From the NCBI GenBank assembly GCA_035289305.1, contig DATDXN010000027.1:1-26534 (forward strand): a stretch of 26,534 nt of DNA. The letters run 5' to 3'. The stretch is from DATDXN01 sp035289305. Its GTDB lineage: Bacteria > Patescibacteriota > Microgenomatia > UBA1406 > HO2-37-13b. The position numbers were made by a program, and so were the translations under genes. The first letter of the stretch is position 1. The number at the start of each line of letters is the position of its first letter. Under the pieces are notes generated by a model. The model saw only the letters and a list, made by a program, of their open reading frames with translations, was not told the DNA's origin and did no database searches. Shown one piece after another: positions 6,284 to 12,585 of the stretch.

Positions 6284-7420
6284 ATGAGGGCTGTTTTTTT
6301 ACGTGTTTTTATTATAGTGATTTTGGTTAGTGGTGTATTTCTTATCGTGAGCAAAAGTACTCAAAGAAAAAGTCCATCTTACACTCCCAAAACAGAAAAA
6401 ACACCAAATGGAGGTCTAGAGATTCCAGATGTATCTGTCGTTGCACAAAATCTTGAGATACCATGGGCTCTGGCGTTTCTGCCGGGTGGGAGAATTCTTT
6501 TTACAGAACGCCCCGGGAGAGTGCGTATGGTTGATGAAAAAGGTACTGTGAATACTTCACCTATTATTACTCTTGATCATGTAAAACGCATCGGCGAGGG
6601 CGGACTTTTGGGAATTGCAGTCCATCCTGATTTTGCCCATAATCGCTTTGTTTATCTCTATTACACGTATTCAAGTACGAGAGATGATACGTCAAATAGG
6701 GTTTCACGGTATACATTTGAAAATGATACATTGACTGATGAGCGCGTCATAGTTGATGCAATCCCGGGAGCTTCAAATCATAACGGCGGTAGGATCAAAT
6801 TCGGGCCTGATGGATTTCTCTATATCACCACGGGCGATGCACAAAATCCCTCAAGAGCGCAAAATACGACTTCTTTGGCAGGGAAAATACTTCGCGTTAC
6901 GGATGATGGTCAACCTGCTCCCAATAATCCTTTTGGTACGGTTGTTTATTCTTTTGGCCATCGCAATCCACAAGGATTGACATGGGACGCACAAGGAGCG
7001 TTGTGGGCGACGGAGCATGGGAGGTCGGGAATACAATCTGGCCTTGATGAACTCAATCTCATTGAGGCGGGCAAAAACTATGGTTGGCCCATTATTCAAG
7101 GAAATGAAAAAATAAGAGGTATGGAATCTCCTAAAATTCACTCTGGAGATGATACATGGGCGCCAGCGGGGGCAGCATTTGTGGGAACTTCGCTGTTTTT
7201 TGGCGGTCTTCGAGGACAAGCGCTCTACGAGGCGGCAGTACAGACAGGGAATATAACGCTTCGCACGCATTTCAAACAGGAATTTGGAAGAATACGAGAC
7301 GTTGTTTCAGGGCCAGATGGAATGCTCTATATTACTACAAGTAACCGCGACGGAAGAGGTTCTCCTGCGGCAGATGATGATAAAATCATCAAAATTAATC
7401 CCCTCATGTTTAAGAAATAA
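6284..7420 (+). CDS. Secreted sugar dehydrogenase of the soluble PQQ-glucose dehydrogenase (GdhB/YliI) family
   Basis: A 378-residue protein with an N-terminal hydrophobic anchor or signal (about residues 5-22) and a six-bladed beta-propeller of the PQQ-dependent aldose dehydrogenase type. Diagnostic stretches: LEIPWALAFLPGG and TERPGRVRMV near residue 60-85, GEGGLLGIAVHPDF at about 104-117, SNHNGGRIKFGPDGFLYITTGD at about 164-185, SFGHRNPQGLTWD at about 223-235, ATEHGRSG, and YGWPIIQG. The HNGG histidine and the GHRNPQG loop are the usual catalytic and cofactor-contact elements. The expected activity is oxidation of aldoses outside the membrane with PQQ and calcium. PQQ synthesis genes are not in the window, so the cofactor would be scavenged or the protein may have another role. 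It is the second gene of an operon with the DUF5676 membrane protein. Confidence 0.85.
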   Translation: MRAVFLRVFIIVILVSGVFLIVSKSTQRKSPSYTPKTEKTPNGGLEIPDVSVVAQNLEIPWALAFLPGGRILFTERPGRVRMVDEKGTVNTSPIITLDHVKRIGEGGLLGIAVHPDFAHNRFVYLYYTYSSTRDDTSNRVSRYTFENDTLTDERVIVDAIPGASNHNGGRIKFGPDGFLYITTGDAQNPSRAQNTTSLAGKILRVTDDGQPAPNNPFGTVVYSFGHRNPQGLTWDAQGALWATEHGRSGIQSGLDELNLIEAGKNYGWPIIQGNEKIRGMESPKIHSGDDTWAPAGAAFVGTSLFFGGLRGQALYEAAVQTGNITLRTHFKQEFGRIRDVVSGPDGMLYITTSNRDGRGSPAADDDKIIKINPLMFKK

Positions 7421-7563
7421 CAGTTATTTTTTCTGATAGAAAAGAGGGTGATTCTACTACTTTTTCCTCATGGGAGACGCGAGAGTTTGGAGAAAAATAT
7501 ATAAAAAAAGCGTCAAAATATACAATAGGAGAAATCTCTCTCTATAAAGCCGTGCGGGATTGA
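7414..7563 (+). pseudogene. 49-codon open stretch without a start, possible gene relic
   Basis: Overlapping the last 7 nt of the sugar dehydrogenase gene, a frame stays open for 49 codons to a TGA at 7561. Its peptide looks protein-like (EITVIFSDRKEGDSTTFSSW, later IKKASKYTIGEISLYKAVRD). There is no ATG, GTG or TTG start at its beginning, so it may be the 3' end of a lost gene. I do not recognise the family. The rest of 7421-7768 holds only the direct repeat at 7576-7609 and the promoter at 7727-7755. Confidence 0.22.
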
Positions 7564-7575
7564 AAAGGCTATATA

Positions 7576-7609
7576 CCGAGGTGTCATATTTATTGCACCT
7601 CCGAGGTGT
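7576..7609. repeat. CCGAGGTGT direct repeat with alternative hairpins
   Basis: CCGAGGTGT occurs at 7576-7584 and 7601-7609. GAGGTG (7578-7583) can pair with CACCTC (7596-7601), or the latter with the next GAGGTG (7603-7608), giving two mutually exclusive folds. The same nonamer is the 3' arm of the hairpin at 3631-3669. A TTTT run follows at 7611, so weak terminator function for the sugar dehydrogenase operon is possible. Confidence 0.5.
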
Positions 7610-7726
7610 GTTTTATACATAAGTTATATGTATTTTTAACAGTTCAAAAAACAAAAATTATGCTTATTTTTTTCCACTATTTCCATTAGTTTACATGTAG
7701 ACTGTTCTAGTAATCTACTAATAGTC

Positions 7727-7755
7727 TTGACAAATGATGATATATATTTTTTAAT
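7727..7755 (+). promoter_or_regulatory. Promoter of the DUF5667 surface protein gene
   Basis: TTGACA (7727-7732), a 17-nt spacer and TTTAAT (7750-7755) form a near-consensus sigma-70-type promoter. The predicted transcription start near 7762 lies about 7 nt before ATG 7769, so the mRNA is almost leaderless. This also rules out the TTG at 7727 as a start codon. Confidence 0.7.
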
Positions 7756-7768
7756 GAAATATACGTAT

Positions 7769-10387
7769 ATGAATAAAAAGACGGTGGGATTGGTAATAGG
7801 AATATTTATTTTGTTCTTTTTATTGGGAGGATTTATTTCAACGGTCAAAGCTCAAACACTGCGTCGTTTCTATGATTGGAGTGCAACGTTGGAAACCAAT
7901 GATGAATCTCCAATCTTGGGAGTACAGGTTTTTGCTCAAGAAGCTACTACTTCAGTAGACAATCAACAGAAAGAATCAACACCTTCTTCTGTATCTTCTC
8001 CCAGTACTGCGACTTCACCAGGAAATTATACTCAATTTAAACAATTTGATAAATATATTTTGGGAGGCAATCTTTTACCTAACAGTCCGCTTTACTTTAT
8101 TAAAACTTTTCAAGAGTCAATGCAATTGGTTTTTACCACCAATCCCCAAGCTAAAGCAAAATTGAGAATAGCTATTTCGGGTGAAAGAATTTCTGAAATG
8201 CAACAGTTAGCTACGCTAAAAAGCACCACTGTTGCATCAGCCGCTGAAAATTATCAAAAAATAATGGATGATATGACAGAGGGACTTACCGGTTTTGACC
8301 TTAAAGATCAAGAAATCAAAGATATTCTTAAAGAAGTTGAAAATGAAACAGCAAAACACAGTATCATTCTTGAAAGAATTGCTGTTCAAATTCCTGATGA
8401 GGCCAAAGATGCCATTGAAGCTGCTCTTGAAGCGAGCTGGAAAGGAACTGATACGGTTGCTGATCTTGAAGGTCGTCCTGCTGTACCAGCTGATCTTGTC
8501 GCTGCTTTTGATCGTCTAAAGTCTCAAGGACTTGTCACTGAAGAAGAAGTAGCAAAATTGATTGCGATAAAAACCCGTGAAGAGGCCCGACAAGAAAGTA
8601 TGAAATATGTAAAAGAAGGTATTATCCCCGAGGCAGATTTCCTACGTTTCAACGAGAATATGAAATCTCTTTACCCGGATGAGTTTTTTAAACTTCACGA
8701 ATTGAAGCGTTTCTATGAAATTCAAAAATACGAGACGCAAAAACCAGACGAGGTTACATTATCGCGCATGCAAGAATTTGCTAAAACATACAAATCAGGA
8801 GAGATAGTCCCTGAAGACATACGTAAATACTGGGCACCAGTGGTGAGACTTGAAGAATTGCAAAATACTCTGCGACCAGACTTAATTGATGAGAATTTGT
8901 TTAAAAGCCGTCCGAATGATTATAAACAATTTACTGCACTAGTGGATACGTTCAAACCAAGGCCGGAAGATATTGCGTATTTGAATACCTTTCTTGCCAA
9001 AAATAACGCTCATATAAAAACACTTCCTCCAGAGTATCAGCGAATGTATAATCTTGGTCAAAAATATGGCGCTCAATGCGGTGTTGGTTATCGATGGGAG
9101 CCGCTTCCACAGACAGGTGGTGTTTGTGTGAAAGCGGGAGACGATATACGAACATTAAACCTCCCTCGTATTGAGGAATTTGCACAAGGGAAGTCATGTA
9201 GTGGTACGATTGTTTCGGCAAAAGGACCAGGAGAGATTTGTTCTGCGTATCCTTCAGATTGTGTCCCGCCAGGATGGTCGAAAACTACCACGTGTGTTGA
9301 AACACCCGAGTCGGTAGGAAATCGCAATTCGGTTAATCCTCTCAAATCGCAGTGTCCTTCAAACGCACATTACGTACCGTTTATTGAAGCATGTGTGCCC
9401 AATTATACTCCGACTGAAAACATCATGAGTTCGGGTGGTTTTATTGAGTCTGCGTGTCCTGCAGGATATCATAGAAACTATGCGGGAGGTGCATGTATGC
9501 CTGACTATACTGGGGGAGCAACGATAACGAGTATCACGACAACATTTAGCTCATATACTTTGCCACCTCTGACGCAAACACCAGGCACATACCCGAGTCC
9601 TTTTTATTCTCCTATCAAATGTGCTCCACAAACTCATTGGGTTCCTGAACCAATTAACCAACAAGGAGGATATTGTGCGCCGGATAATTATACTTACGGA
9701 GGAGGAAGCTCAAATGTTTCTTCCGGGCAACTGTCGTGCCCACCACCTGCCAGTGGTTGTAGTGGCGGCACAACATGGGATACAGGAACCTGTACATGTA
9801 AACCTGCTTGTCCCGCGGGAACTTCATGGACTGGCGGGTATTGTATGCAAGATACGGCTGGTACATCTTATAGTAGTGGAAGTAATAGTGGATCTTCATG
9901 TCAGTCTCCGAGTAGCGGGTGCGGCGCAAATAAATACTGGGATTATACCTCATGTGTGTGTCGTGAGTCAGGAAGCTATCCTTCATCATGTGCGTATCCG
10001 TCAGGAGGATGTGAAAGTGGAAAATATTGGGACAACGGTAGCTGTTCATGCAAATCATCAAGTTCTGGCACTGGGTCAACAGGAACATATGAGACATCCG
10101 GGACATCGACGTCTTCAACCTCGGGTTCATCAAGTTCATCAGGATCTAGTTCTCAACCTCCATCAGGATATGGGAGTTGTCCATCAGGACAATACTGGAA
10201 TGGCAGTGCATGTATGACATCAACGAGTGAGACAAGTAGTTCAAATACAAGTGGCGGGACGAGTTCATCGTCGTCAACGAGTACTACTACTTCTCCTCCA
10301 CCATCAACTGAAACTCAACCTCCTCCACCATCAACTGAAACTTATTCTCCCCCTCCTTCAACTGAAACTCAACCTCCTCCACCATAA
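7769..10387 (+). CDS. Surface protein: DUF5667 domain, Cys-rich repeats and Ser/Pro-rich tail
   Basis: 872 residues from ATG 7769. A membrane anchor or signal (about 6-27) is followed by a Ser/Thr linker and a DUF5667 domain (about 99-200: ILGGNLLPNSPLYFIKTF, then a charged helix rich in Ala, Lys and Glu). A mostly helical middle (about 200-435) follows. From about 436 to 815 there are repeated cysteine units such as CPAGYHRNYAGGACMPD, CPAGTSWTGGYCMQD and CPSGQYWNGSACM, plus three variants of C-x(5-6)-GC-x(5-7)-W-D-x(3-4)-C-x-C. The tail is Ser/Thr-rich and ends in four PPPPSTET-like repeats. Composition suggests a disulfide-stabilised stalk exported to the cell surface. The frame extends upstream to TTG 7727, but that triplet is the -35 box. 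No C-terminal membrane segment or sorting signal is visible. Function unknown; adhesion is an inference. Confidence 0.75.
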   Translation: MNKKTVGLVIGIFILFFLLGGFISTVKAQTLRRFYDWSATLETNDESPILGVQVFAQEATTSVDNQQKESTPSSVSSPSTATSPGNYTQFKQFDKYILGGNLLPNSPLYFIKTFQESMQLVFTTNPQAKAKLRIAISGERISEMQQLATLKSTTVASAAENYQKIMDDMTEGLTGFDLKDQEIKDILKEVENETAKHSIILERIAVQIPDEAKDAIEAALEASWKGTDTVADLEGRPAVPADLVAAFDRLKSQGLVTEEEVAKLIAIKTREEARQESMKYVKEGIIPEADFLRFNENMKSLYPDEFFKLHELKRFYEIQKYETQKPDEVTLSRMQEFAKTYKSGEIVPEDIRKYWAPVVRLEELQNTLRPDLIDENLFKSRPNDYKQFTALVDTFKPRPEDIAYLNTFLAKNNAHIKTLPPEYQRMYNLGQKYGAQCGVGYRWEPLPQTGGVCVKAGDDIRTLNLPRIEEFAQGKSCSGTIVSAKGPGEICSAYPSDCVPPGWSKTTTCVETPESVGNRNSVNPLKSQCPSNAHYVPFIEACVPNYTPTENIMSSGGFIESACPAGYHRNYAGGACMPDYTGGATITSITTTFSSYTLPPLTQTPGTYPSPFYSPIKCAPQTHWVPEPINQQGGYCAPDNYTYGGGSSNVSSGQLSCPPPASGCSGGTTWDTGTCTCKPACPAGTSWTGGYCMQDTAGTSYSSGSNSGSSCQSPSSGCGANKYWDYTSCVCRESGSYPSSCAYPSGGCESGKYWDNGSCSCKSSSSGTGSTGTYETSGTSTSSTSGSSSSSGSSSQPPSGYGSCPSGQYWNGSACMTSTSETSSSNTSGGTSSSSSTSTTTSPPPSTETQPPPPSTETYSPPPSTETQPPPP

Positions 10388-10401
10388 TCTGTGATGTACT
10401 T

Positions 10402-10437
10402 AACAGCAGATTGGTCATTTTGGAGAGCTGTTTTTTT
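10402..10437 (+). terminator. Possible intrinsic terminator after the surface protein gene
   Basis: AACAGC (10402-10407) can pair with GCTGTT (10427-10432), and the hairpin runs into seven T residues (10431-10437). The loop is long (19 nt), so strength is uncertain. Confidence 0.4.
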
Positions 10438-10472
10438 ACCCATTACCTCCATGGTTTTTTCTTCTTTTATGT

Positions 10473-11702
10473 TCAACATTTTCCAAAAGCTATTCGGTCG
10501 GTTATGATACGTTTTGCCGCCAAAGAAAGCGCAGAGCTTACGGTATGTTCTCCATACATATCATTAATATGGTCAACAGCATCCGTGACTGCGTGTAGTT
10601 TATTCCTCTTTTCATCAAAAAGACCCATCTGTAAACTATGTCTTTCAATAAGATGAAATGATCCGACTGAAAGTTTACGCACTGCTTTTCCTGCGGGTTT
10701 CTCCCGCATAATTTCTACGGCGTGTGCAAAAAATTCCTTCACAGCTACAAAGGGTTGGGGAAAGGTTTTTGATGTATGCCATACGGTATGATCTGCAAAG
10801 AAAAAACAGAGAGATACTCCTTGCGTCGCATATCCGTGTTTTCGCAGTCTCCTTACCACTTTTTCACATAAGTGTATGAGAAGAGAGGAAATTTCCACAT
10901 ATGAGGAGAGTGGCTTTTGGGAGGTATATTCATGAGAGAAACTTTTTCGCTTATGACACGTATCATCTATTTCCCACCCGCGAAGTTTCATATACCACAA
11001 ATAACCAGTAATACTCTTGAAAACCTTGTGTCGAAGGAGACAGTAAGGTGCATATAAAAATTGAAGAGGAGTGAAAATATTATATGAGGCGAGTCGCATA
11101 CTGTTTGCTGTATTTATGCCGGGAAGTTGGCGCAGTGTAAGAACAGCATATGTTTGCTTCACGTTTTTACTATTTAACACGTATAGTCCATCGGGTTTTT
11201 TGAAGGAAGCGGCAATTTTTGCAAGAAATCGGTTTGTGGCAATGCCAACACTTCCCGTGATCCACTCTCCGATATCACGGCGTATATCCTTTTTTATTGA
11301 TTGCGCAGTCAGAATAAGAGTTTGTTCAGATACGTCTTCTCTGTGTGACATATCAAGAGCTACTTCGTCAATAGAATAAGGGAATATGTGCGGGGAGTAT
11401 TGCCTACATATTTTTATAAATCTATCATGTACGTCTCGAATGAGTGCAACATTAGCTGTTTGTGTGATAAGGCGAGGACACAGGAGTCGAGCATCGCTGA
11501 CCTTCATGCCTGTTTTGATGCCATATTTTTTTGCTTCTTTTGAGGGTGAGAGAATACAACTGTTTTCCTGTGCGTAGGCGACGATTGCAAGAGGTTTGCC
11601 GCGCAAATGCGGATATGATTGTTGCGTGATGGTCGCAAAACACGAATCAAGATCAATATAAAGCAGAGTAGGCGAGCTTTGATTAATCGGTGTTTCCATC
11701 AT
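10473..11702 (-). CDS. Y-family translesion DNA polymerase (DinB/UmuC-like)
   Basis: 409 residues from ATG 11702. It carries the Y-family catalytic residues: YIDLDS (Asp17, Asp19), YSIDE (Asp112, Glu113), and Phe22 at the steric-gate position. The fingers motif GIATNRFLAKIAASFKKPDGL-like block follows at about 170-190, then a helix-hairpin-helix with LRQLPGI, the little-finger domain, and a beta-clamp-binding peptide QMGLF near 369. Usual length is 350-430. The intact carboxylates argue against an inactive ImuB. The frame is open to ATG 11768, but that extension lies inside the upstream ORF; ATG 11702 or 11699 overlaps that ORF's stop by about 20 nt, giving translational coupling. Expression is probably damage-controlled through the twin operator at 11952-11990. 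Whether it is nearer Pol IV or Pol V cannot be settled by eye. Confidence 0.9.
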   Translation of the reverse strand: MMETPINQSSPTLLYIDLDSCFATITQQSYPHLRGKPLAIVAYAQENSCILSPSKEAKKYGIKTGMKVSDARLLCPRLITQTANVALIRDVHDRFIKICRQYSPHIFPYSIDEVALDMSHREDVSEQTLILTAQSIKKDIRRDIGEWITGSVGIATNRFLAKIAASFKKPDGLYVLNSKNVKQTYAVLTLRQLPGINTANSMRLASYNIFTPLQFLYAPYCLLRHKVFKSITGYLWYMKLRGWEIDDTCHKRKSFSHEYTSQKPLSSYVEISSLLIHLCEKVVRRLRKHGYATQGVSLCFFFADHTVWHTSKTFPQPFVAVKEFFAHAVEIMREKPAGKAVRKLSVGSFHLIERHSLQMGLFDEKRNKLHAVTDAVDHINDMYGEHTVSSALSLAAKRIITDRIAFGKC

Positions 11703-11940
11703 ATACTTCCTCAAGTGTCCACTCCAACGATTCGGTATCGAAACACAGTCTGAAATCCATTTTTTCACTACTCAAATGAAAGATATGAAAAAGTGTTCGC
11801 CCTTTTCTTATCGCGTGGTGGTAATTGTATTTGGTGAAGATATATTCTCTTGCCTGCCATTTCATTTTCCTCGGCGTTGAGGATAAAGATGGTCGGTAGA
11901 TAACCACGACACTGACTTTCTCGTATACAGGAATGTTCAT
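11683..11940 (-). CDS. Uncharacterised 85-residue ORF coupled to the Y-family polymerase
   Basis: Starts at ATG 11940 (MNIPVYEKVSVVVIYRPSLS) and ends in the sequence holding the polymerase start, overlapping it by about 20 nt. The frame is open further to ATG 11982, but the intervening bases hold the -10 box and operators, so 11940 is preferred. The predicted leader is about 20 nt and lacks a Shine-Dalgarno. The protein is basic and strand-rich (FHIFHLSSEKMDFRLCFD), with no membrane segment. I do not recognise the family. Its place, first in an operator-controlled operon with a translesion polymerase, resembles small partners such as YolD (with UvrX) or UmuD, but it shows no UmuD Ser/Lys protease signature. 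A role in polymerase control is inferred from context only. Confidence 0.7.
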   Translation of the reverse strand: MNIPVYEKVSVVVIYRPSLSSTPRKMKWQAREYIFTKYNYHHAIRKGRTLFHIFHLSSEKMDFRLCFDTESLEWTLEEVYDGNTD

Positions 11941-11951
11941 ATGATGTTTTA

Positions 11952-11967
11952 GTAAACTATCGTTTAC
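11952..11967. promoter_or_regulatory. Operator half of a twin site: GTAAAC-TATC-GTTTAC
   Basis: A perfect 6-4-6 palindrome lying over the predicted transcription start of the polymerase operon (about 11962 on the minus strand). Its partner is centred 23 bp away. A dimeric repressor is the likely ligand. The half-site AAAC-N4-GTTT is one base per side from the Gram-positive LexA core GAAC-N4-GTTC. Confidence 0.75.
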
Positions 11968-11968
11968 C

Positions 11969-11998
11969 ATCATAGTAAACATTTGTTTACTTTGTCAA
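11969..11998 (-). promoter_or_regulatory. Promoter of the polymerase operon
   Basis: On the minus strand TTGACA (11993-11998), an 18-nt spacer and TATGAT (11969-11974). A consensus -35 and a good -10; strong unless repressed by a protein bound at the two palindromes. Confidence 0.75.
11975..11990. promoter_or_regulatory. Operator half of a twin site: GTAAAC-ATTT-GTTTAC
   Basis: A second perfect 6-4-6 palindrome that fills positions 1-16 of the 18-nt spacer between the -10 and -35 boxes of the polymerase operon, where a bound repressor would block RNA polymerase. Confidence 0.75.
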
Positions 11999-12015
11999 GG
12001 AGGAAAAAATACTAC

Positions 12016-12045
12016 TTGAAAGTGTTTATATATTCTTGTTATTCT
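12016..12045 (+). promoter_or_regulatory. Possible promoter of the DUF378 gene
   Basis: TTGAAA (12016-12021), an 18-nt spacer and TATTCT (12040-12045). Moderate match. It is divergent from the polymerase promoter and outside the twin operator by about 25 bp. Confidence 0.4.
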
Positions 12046-12088
12046 CATATGTAGAAGTCTGTTTTCATATGAAAGGAGGTGAAAGAAG

Positions 12089-12292
12089 ATGAAGATGACC
12101 ACGCTTGATACAGTTGCAGTCGTCCTTATTGTTGTGGGTGGGCTGAATTGGGGATTGGTTGGACTTTTCAACTTTAATCTCGTGTCGATGCTTTTTGGTG
12201 AAATGACATTACTGACAAAATTGGTATACGATGTCGTTGGCATATCGGCACTTTATTTGGCAGTAAAGATGTTGACGAAAGGAGAGAAATAG
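12089..12292 (+). CDS. DUF378-family small membrane protein
   Basis: A 67-residue protein with two hydrophobic helices and the family motif VGGLNWGLVGLFNFNLV (about residues 16-32), followed by a VYDVVGISALY segment. Recognised as DUF378 (YuzA-like), function unknown. The ribosome-binding site GAAAGGAGGTG is near-perfect and lies 9 nt before the ATG, the strongest in the window; an alternative ATG two codons later is possible. It is transcribed alone, divergently from the polymerase operon. Confidence 0.88.
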   Translation: MKMTTLDTVAVVLIVVGGLNWGLVGLFNFNLVSMLFGEMTLLTKLVYDVVGISALYLAVKMLTKGEK

Positions 12293-12350
12293 AAGGCTCG
12301 TTATGTTGTTGGGAAATGACATAGGTGAAAAAGAGATAAAAGGAATTCAA

Positions 12351-12356
12351 TATAAT
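12351..12356 (+). promoter_or_regulatory. -10 box (TATAAT) before the small membrane protein / beta-helix operon
   Basis: Consensus TATAAT 26 nt before ATG 12383; no good -35 is visible. Predicted start near 12363. Confidence 0.4.
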
Positions 12357-12382
12357 CTGTAAAAATAGTATACATAAGGAAT

Positions 12383-12583
12383 ATGCGTAAAAGAAAAAAA
12401 CAAGTGCAAAGAGTAAAATATCTTTCAGAAAAGAGAAAAAGAATATATGCGCTCTATGCAATTATTCTTGGAATGTTTGTTGGTGCTGTTGTAGTGTCAT
12501 TTTCTACCAGAAAAAGAATCTCTGCTGCGTTTGACTATCAACAAACCGATGTACTGGAAGAAAGCCAACGGTATGTTAAATAA
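12383..12583 (+). CDS. Hypothetical single-pass membrane protein
   Basis: A 66-residue protein with a very basic N-terminus (MRKRKKQVQRVKYLSEKRKR), one membrane helix (about residues 22-42) and a polar tail of about 24 residues. The positive-inside rule puts the N-terminus in the cytoplasm. Its stop is 2 nt before the start of the beta-helix protein gene, so the two are co-translated. I do not recognise a family. A role in export or anchoring of the neighbour is a guess from position. Confidence 0.6.
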   Translation: MRKRKKQVQRVKYLSEKRKRIYALYAIILGMFVGAVVVSFSTRKRISAAFDYQQTDVLEESQRYVK

Positions 12584-12585
12584 CC

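Noticed and set aside
7421..7726. Riboswitch or T-box upstream of the surface protein
   Set aside because: The promoter lies after this stretch, so it would not be part of that mRNA; no T-box or known riboswitch core is visible.
7727..7768. TTG start at 7727 for the surface protein, adding 14 residues
   Set aside because: TTGACA at this position is the -35 of a good promoter whose start point lies downstream; ATG 7769 directly precedes the membrane anchor.
9621..10217. Long alternative-frame ORFs on both strands inside the Cys-rich region
   Set aside because: They are by-products of the repetitive, biased composition of the real gene; the His/Val/Gln-rich and Met/Tyr/His-rich peptides are not protein-like.
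10296..10387. Tandem repeat that could look like a short CRISPR or satellite array
   Set aside because: It is in frame and encodes PPPPSTET-like protein repeats; there are no unique spacers.
11703..11982. N-terminal extensions of the polymerase (to 11768) and of its partner (to 11982)
   Set aside because: The first would lie within the upstream gene; the second would put start codons within the -10 box and operators.
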